A DNA stretch of 64,000 nucleotides from Bacillus spizizenii TU-B-10 (lineage in GTDB: Bacteria; Bacillota; Bacilli; Bacillales; Bacillaceae): positions 3,266,857-3,330,856 of the forward strand of contig NC_016047.1 of NCBI RefSeq assembly GCF_000227465.1. Reading direction: 5' to 3'. The position numbers and the translations under genes are program-made. The notes under the pieces were generated by a model that was not told the origin of the DNA, did no database searches, and saw only the letters and a list, made by a program, of their open reading frames with translations. Positions 34,425 through 45,883 of the stretch are shown piece after piece. Each line of letters begins with the position of its first letter. Within the stretch, counting starts at the first letter, position 1.

Positions 34425-34696
34425 TGAACGAGAATATCATTCCTATCAACAGACATACTCAAGAGATGCCTAACAATGGATCTATGATCGAAAACAGCGG
34501 CAACTCAGAGGTCCATATCGATATCCACATTGATACAATGCCGATCGCCTTTGCCATTTTATGCTCTGCATTAGCCGCAAAACAGATGTCAAAAGAGGAA
34601 TTTGACACGGCTTATACTCGTTTACAAGAGATGAATAGGGAACATAACAGCAATACATCTGTAAAACAAATCATCAATCAGGAGATCGAAGAATAA
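34424..34696 (+). CDS. yurS: YurS, small protein co-translated with SspG
   Basis: A 90-residue protein. Its N-terminal half has an ENSGNSEVHIDIHIDT stretch that echoes the NSGN-VVVNV pattern of SspG. The C-terminal half is helical and charged. GGAGAAGAG within sspG serves as ribosome binding site and the start overlaps the sspG stop by one base. Expression in the mother cell with sspG is likely. Function unknown. Confidence 0.8.
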   Translation: MNENIIPINRHTQEMPNNGSMIENSGNSEVHIDIHIDTMPIAFAILCSALAAKQMSKEEFDTAYTRLQEMNREHNSNTSVKQIINQEIEE

Positions 34697-34697
34697 G

Positions 34698-34728
34698 AAA
34701 CCGCGGCCCCTCGGCCAGCGGTTTTTCT
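34698..34728 (+). terminator. Terminator after yurS
   Basis: AAACCGC/GCGGTTT with an inner GGCC/GGCC pair, followed by TTTTTC, just past the yurS stop. Confidence 0.85.
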
Positions 34729-34737
34729 TCTGCATAC

Positions 34738-34776
34738 AAAAAGGACGCGATTAAAAAATAGACACGTCCTTTTTTA
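34738..34776. terminator. Second hairpin between yurS and yurT
   Basis: AAAAAGGACG and CGTCCTTTTT form a 10-bp stem with T-runs on both strands. It likely serves as terminator for convergent yurT as well as backup for yurS. Confidence 0.75.
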
Positions 34777-34860
34777 TGAAAAAATTCACTTAATTAATTG
34801 TGAATAAAACAGTTTTATTTTTTGATGAAAACCACTTTACTGAACTTAAACTCGCACCGG

Positions 34861-35244
34861 TTACTTCTGTACAATTTGAATAAGGTTGCCGCAAGTATCG
34901 TCGAAGACAGCTATTGTGACTTCGCCCATTTTTGTCGGTTCCATAGTAAACTTCACGCCTTTTTCCCTTAATCGTTTGTACTCTTTTTGAATATCTGCAA
35001 CGCCAAACATTGTTGCTGGGAAGCCTTCGGCGAATATCTTCTTTTGATACTCCTTGGCGGCAGGATGTTCATTCGGTTCGAGTAAAAGCTCGGTTCCGTC
35101 TTGATCATCTTGAGAAACAAGCGTTATCCACCTAAATTTCCCCATAGGAACGTCTTCCTTTTTTACAAACCCCAGTTTTTCTGTATAAAACTCCAGTGCC
35201 TTGTCTTGATCTTGTACGAATATACTGGTAACAATGATTTTCAT
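34861..35244 (-). CDS. yurT: YurT, glyoxalase/VOC family protein
   Basis: A 127-residue single VOC (vicinal oxygen chelate) domain: MKIIVTSIFVQDQDKALEFY opens the first beta-alpha-beta unit, DGTELLLEPNEHPA gives a metal-ligand-like glutamate, and FDDTCGNLIQIVQ closes the second. Such proteins cover glyoxalases, dioxygenases and drug-binding proteins. AAAGGAGGG precedes the ATG. It lies 110 bp after an ArsR-type regulator gene on the same strand, so it is probably its target. Confidence 0.88.
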   Translation of the reverse strand: MKIIVTSIFVQDQDKALEFYTEKLGFVKKEDVPMGKFRWITLVSQDDQDGTELLLEPNEHPAAKEYQKKIFAEGFPATMFGVADIQKEYKRLREKGVKFTMEPTKMGEVTIAVFDDTCGNLIQIVQK

Positions 35245-35354
35245 ACTGTTTTTCCCTCCTTTGATATGAATGACGCATGGTAATGTGCTAACAATCTGGC
35301 TACAAGCAAAACAACCCACACATTTGTCAGAAGTCCTGTTCTGATTATATAAAA

Positions 35355-35633
35355 TTATTCTACCCATCCTTTGAGCAAATTTTTAAGCGGTTCGTTGTTG
35401 AATATAAGTACTCGATATTTTCCCTTTCGTTTTGATTTTACGAGCTCTGCATCTTCCAGGACAGAAAGGTGTTTAGCTATCGCCTGTCGCGTTATGGAGA
35501 GGTTGTGCTTCGTAATGAGACGTACCGTAAGTTCATACAACGTCAGCTCGTTTCGTTCGGATAGTTCGTCTAATATAAGCCGACGAGTCGAATCGCCGAG
35601 TGCTTTGAATATAGCGTCGTTGTCCCAATTCAT
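35355..35633 (-). CDS. ArsR-family transcriptional regulator, probably leaderless
   Basis: A 92-residue winged-helix protein starting MNWDNDAIFKALGDSTRRLI. The recognition helix is in SITRQAIAKHLSVLEDAELV and the wing in KSKRKGKYRVLIF. No metal-binding cysteines are seen, so it is not a classical arsenic sensor. The start is taken at this ATG, which has no ribosome binding site; a consensus -10 ends 6 nt upstream, placing transcription start at the ATG itself. The frame is open upstream (12 codons) but that would run through the promoter. Likely autorepressor and regulator of yurT. Confidence 0.85.
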   Translation of the reverse strand: MNWDNDAIFKALGDSTRRLILDELSERNELTLYELTVRLITKHNLSITRQAIAKHLSVLEDAELVKSKRKGKYRVLIFNNEPLKNLLKGWVE

Positions 35634-35639
35634 ATATCG

Positions 35640-35691
35640 AGTATAAGCAACTACATGGTTGCGTGTCAAGTATAAGCAACTGTATGGTTGC
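35640..35691 (-). promoter_or_regulatory. Sigma-A promoter with two nested operators, arsR-yurT
   Basis: On the minus strand TTGACA (35664-35669), an 18-bp spacer and TATACT (35640-35645) form a near-consensus promoter. Two 22-bp direct repeats lie at 35641-35662 and 35670-35691: GCAACC-ATGT/ATAC-AGTTGCTTATAC-like, each containing the dyad GCAAC..GTTGC. One fills the spacer, the other sits upstream of the -35. This is the layout of tight autorepression. Confidence 0.85.
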
Positions 35692-35965
35692 TTGATAAAG
35701 GAACCGTATCATGCAGCCGTTAAAGTCACATAATAGTCGTTTGAATCTTATAAAAGTTTACTTATGCATGCAGGAGATATTGTCCCGATTGTATAGACAT
35801 CATGTGGTCATTATCGCAACAAGAACAAATTTATCCTGAATTTTTCATTAGACTTCAATATTTTTCAGGATAGGCTTTTGACAAAAGAATCGCAAGTCTG
35901 ACATATGTATTTTCGACTAGGATATTTAACCATCAAAAAAATAGTGGATACTTAACTTGATATCA
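35692..35965. other. Non-coding spacer with a long inverted repeat
   Basis: No gene is supported here. The main structure is TATCCTGAA (35831-35839) facing TTCAGGATA (35863-35871) over a 23-base AT-rich loop, followed by CTTTTG-A-CAAAAG. It has no T-run of terminator type and no assigned role. Confidence 0.5.
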
Positions 35966-36005
35966 CTGAAAAAATAAAAGAAGACGAACTTCAAAAGTTC
36001 GTCTC
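35966..36005 (-). terminator. Terminator of the suf operon
   Basis: AGACGAACT and AGTTCGTCT form a 9-bp stem; on the minus strand TTCTTTTATTTTTT follows. It lies about 80 bp past the sufB stop. Confidence 0.88.
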
Positions 36006-36085
36006 CTACACACGAAATCGGCACGCCGACAATTTTACAATTTATAATAATCCCTTAAACCCTTGATAAACAAAGGTTTTCATCA

Positions 36086-37483
36086 TTAACCAATAGAACC
36101 TTCCATTTCGAACTTAATCAAACGGTTCATTTCAACTGCGTATTCCATTGGAAGCTCTTTTGTGAATGGCTCGATGAAGCCCATTACGATCATTTCAGTC
36201 GCTTCTTCTTCAGAAATACCGCGGCTCATCAAGTAGAAGAGCTGCTCTTCAGATACTTTAGACACTTTCGCTTCGTGCTCCAATGAAATGTTATCATTTA
36301 AGATTTCATTGTAAGGAATTGTGTCTGAAGTTGATTTGTTATCCATAATGAGCGTATCGCACTCGATGTTAGAGCGGGCGCCTTCCGCTTTGCGTCCGAA
36401 GTGGACGATGCCGCGGTACGTTACTTTTCCGCCTTGTTTTGAAATCGATTTTGATACGATTGTGGATGATGTGTTTGGTGCAAGGTGAATCATTTTCGCA
36501 CCTGCATCCTGATGCTGGCCTTTACCCGCAAGAGCGATAGAAAGCGTCATACCGCGCGCGCCTTCGCCTTTTAGGATACAAGCCGGATATTTCATTGTCA
36601 GTTTAGAACCGATGTTGCCGTCGATCCATTCCATTGTTGCGTTTTCTTCACAGACTGTACGCTTCGTTACTAGGTTGTAAACGTTGTTCGCCCAGTTTTG
36701 GATCGTTGTATAACGGCAGTAGCCGCCTTTTTTCACGATGATCTCAACAACTGCACTGTGAAGTGAGTTTGTTGTGTAAACAGGCGCAGTACAGCCTTCA
36801 ACATAATGAACGCTTGCTTCTTCGTCAACGATGATCAGTGTACGTTCGAACTGACCCATGTTTTCAGAGTTGATACGGAAGTAAGCTTGAAGCGGTGTTT
36901 CAACCTTCACGCCTTTAGGGACGTAGATGAAAGATCCGCCGGACCAAACAGCTGAGTTAAGCGCCGCAAACTTGTTATCAGTCGGCGGGATCACTTTTGC
37001 CCAGTGCTCACGGAAAATATCTTCATTCTCTTTCAGCGCGCTGTCAGTGTCTTTAAAGACGATGCCTTGCGCTTCAAGATCTTCTTTCATGTTGTGGTAT
37101 ACAACCTCAGATTCGTACTGAGCAGAAACACCCGCAAGGTATTTTTGTTCAGCTTCAGGAATACCGAGCTTGTCGAATGTTTGCTTAATTTCTTCAGGAA
37201 CTTCATCCCAAGAACGCTCTGAACGCTCAGACGGTTTTACGTAGTACGTAATTTCGTCAAAGTTCAGTGAGTTTAAATCTCCGCCCCATTGAGGCATCGG
37301 CATGTTGTAGAAATGCTCAAGTGATTTCAAGCGGAAATCAAGCATCCATTGAGGCTCTTCTTTCATGCGAGAAATTTCTTCTACGATTTCTTTTGTCAAT
37401 CCGCGCTCTGAACGGAAAATGGAAACGTCCTTGTCGTGAAAACCATACTTGTATTCACCAATATCAGGCATTTTTTTAGCCAT
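36086..37483 (-). CDS. sufB: SufB, Fe-S cluster scaffold subunit
   Basis: A 465-residue core subunit of the SufBCD complex, on which iron-sulfur clusters are built before transfer. Typical segments are [20 protein letters not shown] near residue 180, [12 protein letters not shown] with a conserved cysteine near residue 231, and [19 protein letters not shown] near the C-terminus. It is last of the sufCDSUB operon, with 20 bp from sufU. The shared C-terminal motif with SufD shows common ancestry. Confidence 0.97.
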
Positions 37484-37503
37484 CCATTTTCACTCCAATC
37501 CTT

Positions 37504-40470
<2,967 letters not shown>

Positions 40471-40487
40471 GTTAATCCCCCTAACGC

Positions 40488-41273
40488 TTACGCTTCTTGA
40501 CCTACAGTTTCGTCTTCAATACCAAGTTCTTGTTTGATCCAGTCATAACCTTCTGCTTCAAGACGCTGTGCAAGCTCTGCACCGCCGGATTTTACAACAC
40601 GGCCTTGCATCATAACGTGAACAACATCTGGAGTGATGTAGTTTAACAGGCGCTGATAGTGAGTGATCATCAGGCAGCCGAAGTTTTCGCTGCGCATTTT
40701 GTTGATTCCTTTAGATACAACTTTCAGTGCATCAATATCAAGACCTGAGTCGATTTCATCAAGGATGGCGATTTTCGGTTCAATCATCATTAATTGAAGG
40801 ATTTCGTTGCGTTTTTTCTCCCCGCCTGAGAAGCCTTCGTTAAGGTAGCGCTGGGCCATTTCAGGGTCCATTTCAAGGAACTCCATGTTTTCGTCCATTT
40901 TGCGGATGAATTTCATAAGAGAAATTTCATCGCCTTCTTCTCTGCGCGCGTTGATTGCTGAGCGAAGGAAGTCGGCATTTGTCACACCGCTGATTTCACT
41001 TGGGTACTGCATCGCAAGGAATAAACCTGCCTGCGCACGCTCGTCCACTTCCATCTCCAGTACATCTTTGCCGTCAAGCGTGATGCTTCCTTTTGTTACT
41101 TCATATTTAGGATGCCCCATAATAGCAGCTGACAAAGTGGATTTACCTGTTCCGTTCGGTCCCATTACGGCGTGGAACTCTCCGCCTTTTATTTCAAGGT
41201 TTACACCCTTTAAGATCTCTTTCCCTTCGATTTCAACGTGAAGATCTTTGATCGTTAATGTTGAAGCAGCCAT
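40488..41273 (-). CDS. sufC: SufC, ATPase of the Fe-S assembly complex
   Basis: A 261-residue ABC-type soluble ATPase with Walker A GPNGTGKSTLSAAIMG near residue 37, signature GFSGGEKKRNEILQLM near residue 148, Walker B AILDEIDSGLDIDALK and an H-loop ITHYQRLL. These are diagnostic of SufC rather than transporter ATPases. TTGGAGG precedes the ATG. It is first in the operon and drives conformational change of SufBD during cluster assembly. Confidence 0.97.
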   Translation of the reverse strand: MAASTLTIKDLHVEIEGKEILKGVNLEIKGGEFHAVMGPNGTGKSTLSAAIMGHPKYEVTKGSITLDGKDVLEMEVDERAQAGLFLAMQYPSEISGVTNADFLRSAINARREEGDEISLMKFIRKMDENMEFLEMDPEMAQRYLNEGFSGGEKKRNEILQLMMIEPKIAILDEIDSGLDIDALKVVSKGINKMRSENFGCLMITHYQRLLNYITPDVVHVMMQGRVVKSGGAELAQRLEAEGYDWIKQELGIEDETVGQEA

Positions 41274-41325
41274 ATCTATACCTCCAAAAATATATAATCA
41301 TTATTCTCATTTTATTCTCATTCTA

Positions 41326-41354
41326 ATTTTATAACAAATGAAAAGTAAATACAA
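41326..41354 (-). promoter_or_regulatory. Candidate sigma-A promoter of suf
   Basis: TTGTAT, a 17-bp spacer and TAAAAT stand about 55 bp before sufC. Between it and the ribosome binding site lie repeated GAGAATAA-like units (GAGAATAAAATGAGAATAAT), loosely Fur-box-like, whose role is unknown. Confidence 0.4.
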
Positions 41355-41466
41355 CTTTTTATCGTGCCTTGCACATTCCTCAAGTTTAACAAAGATCTGC
41401 ACTTTATTAAAGCGATTGAAAAAGAAAAAGAGTGGATTCCCACCCTTTTTTAAAAGATTGATTTTC

Positions 41467-41604
41467 TCAATAACCTCCCGCAGAAATCCGCTTGCTCTTT
41501 TCATAATCAAGCTCTCTCTGCCGCTCTACTTTCATTCTTGTTTCCAGCCGGCGTCCGTATTCCTCGTATCCAATTCCGTGAGACAGAAGCATTGCTTTTT
41601 CCAT
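41467..41604 (-). CDS. Possible small charged protein of 45 aa
   Basis: The frame MEKAMLLSHGIGYEEYGRRL continues with a highly charged helix and ends KRISAGGY. Its composition looks protein-like, but no good ribosome binding site stands before the ATG. Between sufC and yurZ no other gene is supported. It may be a real small gene, a remnant, or chance. Confidence 0.35.
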   Translation of the reverse strand: MEKAMLLSHGIGYEEYGRRLETRMKVERQRELDYEKSKRISAGGY

Positions 41605-41796
41605 TTCTGACGTATAATCGAGGTCCAGTCTATCCTGGCTGCTGCAAATAATGAATCAATCCCTTCATATATTTGCTTCTATTGTATCAACGCTGCAATG
41701 GATACCGCAAAAAGGATATGGCTTGAAATAACGGCAGATGAGACGAAGGCATCCTTTTAGATCAAATGAGAATGGTTTTTCGGAATATTCCTTCTC

Positions 41797-42159
41797 TTAA
41801 TGCGTGGTGTTTCCAAATTCCTCTATGCACTGCTGGACAACTGTCACGCCTTGGCTGAGAGCCGCGCCGCCTCCAAATGCCGCCGCCACACTGACGGCTT
41901 CGAGAATATTTTCTTCTGTCGCTCCCTCATCAAGACAGCCTTTTGTGTGATAGATCATGCAATATTCATCCTGGGCATTGATGGCGATTCCGAGGGCGAT
42001 CAGCTGTTTTTCTCTTTCAGTCAGAGAATTGCCGGCAAAGCATTGTTCAGTAAACTCGTTAAACTTTCTTCCCATCAGCGGCATCTTTTGTTCAAATGTG
42101 CCTAAACCTAATTTATACTGTTTTAGCGCGTCCTGCATGCTTCCTCTGTCTTGATTCAA
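41797..42159 (-). CDS. yurZ: YurZ, carboxymuconolactone decarboxylase/AhpD-like protein
   Basis: A ~120-residue all-helical protein of the CMD/AhpD-like family. It has [20 protein letters not shown] and [18 protein letters not shown], the latter giving two cysteines seven apart rather than the CxxC of true AhpD. It ends [17 protein letters not shown]. The TTG start 7 nt after GGAGGG is preferred; an ATG five codons upstream overlaps that site. Monocistronic. Substrate unknown. Confidence 0.8.
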   Translation of the reverse strand: MNQDRGSMQDALKQYKLGLGTFEQKMPLMGRKFNEFTEQCFAGNSLTEREKQLIALGIAINAQDEYCMIYHTKGCLDEGATEENILEAVSVAAAFGGGAALSQGVTVVQQCIEEFGNTTH

Positions 42160-42222
42160 AGAAAATCCCTCCATCTGTTTAACATTCCTTTTTATTATGA
42201 ACAGCTTTTAGGAAAATACCCG

Positions 42223-42253
42223 AAAAAAACCCCGGATTTCTCATCCGGGGTTT
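42223..42253 (-). terminator. Terminator of metNPQ
   Basis: CCCCGGAT and ATCCGGGG flank a 6-base loop, with seven T on the minus strand, just after the metQ stop. Confidence 0.93.
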
Positions 42254-42258
42254 CAGTC

Positions 42259-43083
42259 TTATTCAGATACAGGAAGCACAGCTCCGTCGTATTTTTTCTC
42301 GATGAAGTCTTTGATCTCTTTAGAATGAAGAACTTCCATTAGCGCTTTGATTTTTGCAGAATCTTCTTCGCCTTTTCTTACCGCAATGATGTTAGCGTAT
42401 GGGTTGTTTTTCGTTGATTCTACTTCAATCGCATCTTTTTTAGGATTTAATTTATTTTGGATCGCATAGTTTACATTGATGAAGACCGCGTCTCCTTCTT
42501 TGTTATCATATGCTTTTGCCGTTAATTCAGGCGCTACTTTTTTGAATTCAAGGTTTTTCGGGTTTTTCTTAATGTCTTTCAATGTTGCGTCAACTGTTTC
42601 CACTTTAGAATCAAGTGTGATTAATCCTGCGTTTTCAAGCATTGCAAGCATACGGCCTTGTTCAGCGACGTTGTTTGTCAGGATAATTGTCGCACCGTTT
42701 GGAAGGTCTTTCAGTGATTTGTATTTTTTAGAGTAAATACCGAATGGCTCTAAGTGAACAGCTCCGGCATTCACAAGTTTGTAATCTGTGTTTTCTTTCA
42801 TTTCTTGCTCAAGGTAAGGAATGTGCTGGAAGTAGTTCGCATCCACTTCTTTATCAGCTAAAGCTTTGTTGTACATCTTGTAATCACTAAGCACTTTCAC
42901 TTTCAGCGTGTAGCCTTTTTCTTTCAACAATGGTTCAGCTTCTTTTAAAATTTCCGCATGCGGTGTTTTTGTCGCTGCAACCACAATTTCTTTCTTGCCG
43001 GATTCAGCGCCGTTATTTGAACCGCAGGCAGCCATAACCCCTGCAAATACAAGCAGTAATGCACCCAAAAATAGCTTTTTCAA
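42259..43083 (-). CDS. metQ: MetQ, methionine-binding lipoprotein
   Basis: A 274-residue NlpA-family solute-binding lipoprotein. The lipobox GVMAAC puts the modified cysteine at residue 20. VVAATKTPHAEILKEAEPLL and NYFQHIPYLEQE are hallmarks of methionine receptors. It delivers L- or D-methionine to MetNP. AGGGAGG precedes the ATG, 13 bp after metP. Confidence 0.95.
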   Translation of the reverse strand: MKKLFLGALLLVFAGVMAACGSNNGAESGKKEIVVAATKTPHAEILKEAEPLLKEKGYTLKVKVLSDYKMYNKALADKEVDANYFQHIPYLEQEMKENTDYKLVNAGAVHLEPFGIYSKKYKSLKDLPNGATIILTNNVAEQGRMLAMLENAGLITLDSKVETVDATLKDIKKNPKNLEFKKVAPELTAKAYDNKEGDAVFINVNYAIQNKLNPKKDAIEVESTKNNPYANIIAVRKGEEDSAKIKALMEVLHSKEIKDFIEKKYDGAVLPVSE

Positions 43084-43096
43084 TGTAAATCCTCCC

Positions 43097-43765
43097 TTAT
43101 CGTTTGTCTATAATATTTGTTATTACATCACCGATGATTTGAATAATAAAGACGATGATTAAAATAAACACAGTAGCAACGAAGGTAACATCAGCATTAT
43201 TAGACTGATATCCTTCTACGTACGCAAGGTTTCCAAGGCCGCCTGAACCGATGGCTCCGGCAATTGCCGTTGAGCCAATCAAAGCGATGGCCGTAACCGT
43301 GATCCCAGAAATAAGAGCCGGCATAGACTCCGGAAGCAGCACTTTGAAAATAATCGTAGACGTTTTAGCGCCCATTGATTTAGCGGCTTCTATCACACCT
43401 TTATCAACCTCGCGCAATGCGATTTCAGCAAGGCGCGCGTAAAACGGTGCCGAACCGATCACCAGCGCCGGCAATGCGGCGTTAGGCCCTAAGATCGTGC
43501 CGACTAAGAACTTCGTAAACCCTAACAGTAAAATAATTAAAATTAGGAATGGAATCGATCTGAATATGTTGACAATGGCCGCAATCACAGAGTTGACCGC
43601 TTTATTTTGCCAAAGGCTCCCTTTGCTTGTCAGGAAAAGCAGCAAGCCGAGGATCACTCCGATGACAAAAGCAAACAATAAAGAGATCAGCGTCATATAA
43701 AGTGTTTCATATGTCGCGTTCCACAACTCAGTTAAATCAACGTTCGGAAAGTATTTTTCAAACAT
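43097..43765 (-). CDS. metP: MetP, methionine ABC transporter permease
   Basis: A 222-residue permease of the MetI type with five transmembrane segments. The cytoplasmic EAA-like loop is VIEAAKSMGAKTSTIIFKVLLPES near residue 130. It overlaps the metN 3' end by 8 bp, so translation is coupled. It forms the methionine channel with MetN. Confidence 0.95.
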   Translation of the reverse strand: MFEKYFPNVDLTELWNATYETLYMTLISLLFAFVIGVILGLLLFLTSKGSLWQNKAVNSVIAAIVNIFRSIPFLILIILLLGFTKFLVGTILGPNAALPALVIGSAPFYARLAEIALREVDKGVIEAAKSMGAKTSTIIFKVLLPESMPALISGITVTAIALIGSTAIAGAIGSGGLGNLAYVEGYQSNNADVTFVATVFILIIVFIIQIIGDVITNIIDKR

Positions 43766-44783
43766 TCGTGATCACCTCTGCTTTCACCTGTTTGTCATTA
43801 ATGAACCGGATCACGTTTTGCACTTCTTCCTCGTCTCCATCAATATGGATGAACAGTGAACCGTAAGCTCCATCCTTCGTCTGAGAGATTTTCCCTTGCA
43901 GAATATTGACGCTGACATTGAAGTTTCTGATCATCTCTGTAATCAGAGGCTGTTCAGCAGAATCACCGACAAATGTGAGCTGAACCATTTTTCCTGATGC
44001 TGTTTCATCAAGAAGGTGCTGTAGCGTTTCTTTCGTTTCTTCCGGCTCTGTCACCTGCTGAACAAATCGTTTTGTCATGTCTTCCTTCGGATTTTTGAAG
44101 ACATCGAGAACTTCGCCTTCTTCCACAACCTTTCCGTTTTCCATGACAGCGACTCTGTTACAGATTTTGCGGATGACATGCATTTCGTGTGTGATCAGCA
44201 CAATCGTCAAACCGAGTCTTTCATTAATATCGGACAATAGATCCAAAATTGAATCTGTCGTTTGCGGATCTAATGCTGATGTCGCTTCATCGCAAAGGAG
44301 AACCTTCGGATTGTTTGCAAGCGCTCTGGCGATTCCGACACGCTGCTTTTGTCCGCCGCTCAGCTGAGACGGATAAGATTTTTCTTTTCCTTCTAAACCT
44401 ACCAGTTTAATCAGTTCATCGGCGCGCTTGATCCGTTCGCTCTTTTTCACCCCGGCAATTTCTAAAGGAAACATGATATTGTCTCTAACGGTCCGCGACC
44501 AAAGCAAATTGAAATGCTGGAAAATCATGCTGATTTCATGGCGTGCATTTCTTAAAGCGCGTCCGTTCACTTCATTAATCTTGGTTCCCGCCACTTCCAC
44601 GGTTCCTGAGGTTGGTTTCTCAAGGCCGTTCAGCAGACGGATTAAGGAACTTTTACCAGCTCCGCTATATCCTATAATTCCAAAAATCTCACCTTTTTTA
44701 ATGGAAAGCGAGACATTTTGGACAGCATTGACATCTCCGTGTTTCGACTTATAAACTTTTGAAACATCTTGAAGATTGATCAA
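43758..44783 (-). CDS. metN: MetN, methionine ABC transporter ATPase
   Basis: A 341-residue ATPase with Walker A GYSGAGKSSLIRLLNG near residue 38, LSGGQKQRVGIARAL, Walker B VLLCDEATSALDPQ and the H-loop LITHEMHVI. After residue ~260 comes the C-terminal NIL/ACT-like domain that senses methionine. The TTG start behind AGGTGA is chosen; the longer upstream frame runs into the S-box terminator. It opens metNPQ behind the SAM riboswitch. Confidence 0.95.
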   Translation of the reverse strand: MINLQDVSKVYKSKHGDVNAVQNVSLSIKKGEIFGIIGYSGAGKSSLIRLLNGLEKPTSGTVEVAGTKINEVNGRALRNARHEISMIFQHFNLLWSRTVRDNIMFPLEIAGVKKSERIKRADELIKLVGLEGKEKSYPSQLSGGQKQRVGIARALANNPKVLLCDEATSALDPQTTDSILDLLSDINERLGLTIVLITHEMHVIRKICNRVAVMENGKVVEEGEVLDVFKNPKEDMTKRFVQQVTEPEETKETLQHLLDETASGKMVQLTFVGDSAEQPLITEMIRNFNVSVNILQGKISQTKDGAYGSLFIHIDGDEEEVQNVIRFINDKQVKAEVITNV

Positions 44784-44834
44784 AGCAATCACCTGCCTTA
44801 ACACTATTCTAAGAAATCTTCCGGGTTTTTCTGC

Positions 44835-44998
44835 AAAAGAAAAGCCTTTCTGCACACTTGAGCAGAAAGGCTTATATAAAATGCCTTTCTCTCATCTTTC
44901 AAAGCTGAACGCTTCGTGTGAATTGGCACCATTTCAACAGCGTTGATGGTTGCCGGGCTTCATAGGGCACTTCCCTCCACCTCTCTTGATAAGAGAAA
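44835..44998 (-). promoter_or_regulatory. S-box (SAM-I) riboswitch and terminator upstream of metN
   Basis: The minus strand shows the S-box core in order: CTCTTATCAAGAGAGGTGGA, GGGA, CCCTATGAAGCCCGGCAACC and the GGTGCCAATTC segment, then the returning GATGAGAG. The terminator AGCCTTTCTGC/GCAGAAAGGCT with TTTCTTTT lies at 44835-44872; the segment AGAAAGGCATTTTATA can form the rival antiterminator. SAM binding should stop transcription of metNPQ. Confidence 0.96.
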
Positions 44999-45032
44999 TA
45001 TATAGTCTTTTTCGTCCGGAAATTCTTAATGT

Positions 45033-45062
45033 AGAATAGCATGGCGAATGATTAAATGTCAA
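45033..45062 (-). promoter_or_regulatory. Sigma-A promoter of metNPQ
   Basis: TTGACA (45057-45062), an 18-bp spacer and TATTCT (45033-45038) on the minus strand, about 35 bp before the S-box aptamer. Confidence 0.75.
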
Positions 45063-45109
45063 TAAAATAAATGATGTCAACTTTTACTATTATAATAATT
45101 TCCTATTTT

Positions 45110-45454
45110 TTAATTCTTTAAAATCCTCTGAAAAAATCCGTTCGTCAGCCAGAGTATGGCTTCTAGTTTTAACAGGGCCCTGAATGACCCCTTTACTTTG
45201 AGGCTTCCGCTCTGAATAAGGTGCTGAAGGGAAATGTCTCCGTGCAATAAGTCAATAATTTCTGTTTGGTTTCCGTAAAAGGTCAGGTTGGACGTTTGGG
45301 GCGAAGAAATTTTTTTCATTTCTCCCTGTTCGTTTATTGAGACGGTTAAGGCTTCTGTTTCTCCTTGGAAGGTAATGAGCAATGTCGAAGCGTTCAAAAG
45401 GGGTTTTAAAAACAGATGCTGATACTCATCTTCTAAAACTTCCGCTTTCTCCAT
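45110..45454 (-). CDS. yusD: YusD, SCP2-like small protein of unknown function
   Basis: A 114-residue protein with the alternating strands and helix of the SCP2 sterol-carrier-like fold (LLITFQGETEALTVSINEQG, NLTFYGNQTEIIDLLHGDIS, GSLKVKGSFRALLKLEAIL). A lipid or hydrophobic ligand is possible. AGGAGG precedes the ATG. It stands between the met promoter and the yusE group; whether it is co-transcribed with yusE is unclear. Confidence 0.75.
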   Translation of the reverse strand: MEKAEVLEDEYQHLFLKPLLNASTLLITFQGETEALTVSINEQGEMKKISSPQTSNLTFYGNQTEIIDLLHGDISLQHLIQSGSLKVKGSFRALLKLEAILWLTNGFFQRILKN

Positions 45455-45561
45455 ATGTACAACCTCCTATTTGTTGGTCATACATACACATTTCTCTTTC
45501 TGGCGCAAGAACCCCTTTATAAAACGAACGACAATTTCATTGGATTGTGCAGAGAAATATG

Positions 45562-45879
45562 TCATAAATGGGATGCGGAAGATGATTTTTGTTTGATCAG
45601 CTCATATAAATAAGAAACAGAGTGAAACGCATATCCTCTTTCGACCACTTTTCCGCCTTTAAACAGCAGAAAACAAGGGACGCTTTCAATTTGATATGCT
45701 TTTGCGAATGTCGGAGAGTAATTGACATTGTTTTTATAGAAGGCGACATCAGGCAGCATTTCTTTCACCACTGTCAGCATTTTGCTTGCTAGCTGGCAGG
45801 TGCCGCAAAACGGAGTATATAAATAAAGGAGATACACATCATCTTCAATGTGCTCAAGCTCATATTCTTGGAGTTCTTT
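45562..45879 (-). CDS. yusE: YusE, thioredoxin-like protein
   Basis: A 106-residue thioredoxin fold without signal peptide. The active site YTPFCGTCQLASKML near residue 24 has CGTC, and the cis-proline stretch is IESVPCFLLFKGG, with an extra cysteine next to the proline. GAGGTG precedes the ATG; an upstream ATG lacks such a site. It lies 4 bp after yusF. Physiological partner unknown. Confidence 0.85.
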   Translation of the reverse strand, partial: KELQEYELEHIEDDVYLLYLYTPFCGTCQLASKMLTVVKEMLPDVAFYKNNVNYSPTFAKAYQIESVPCFLLFKGGKVVERGYAFHSVSYLYELIKQKSSSASHL

Positions 45880-45883
45880 CATG

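Noticed and set aside
41307..41510. 67-aa minus-strand frame upstream of sufC
   Set aside because: It overlaps the presumed suf promoter, has low-complexity Phe/Lys runs and no ribosome binding site.
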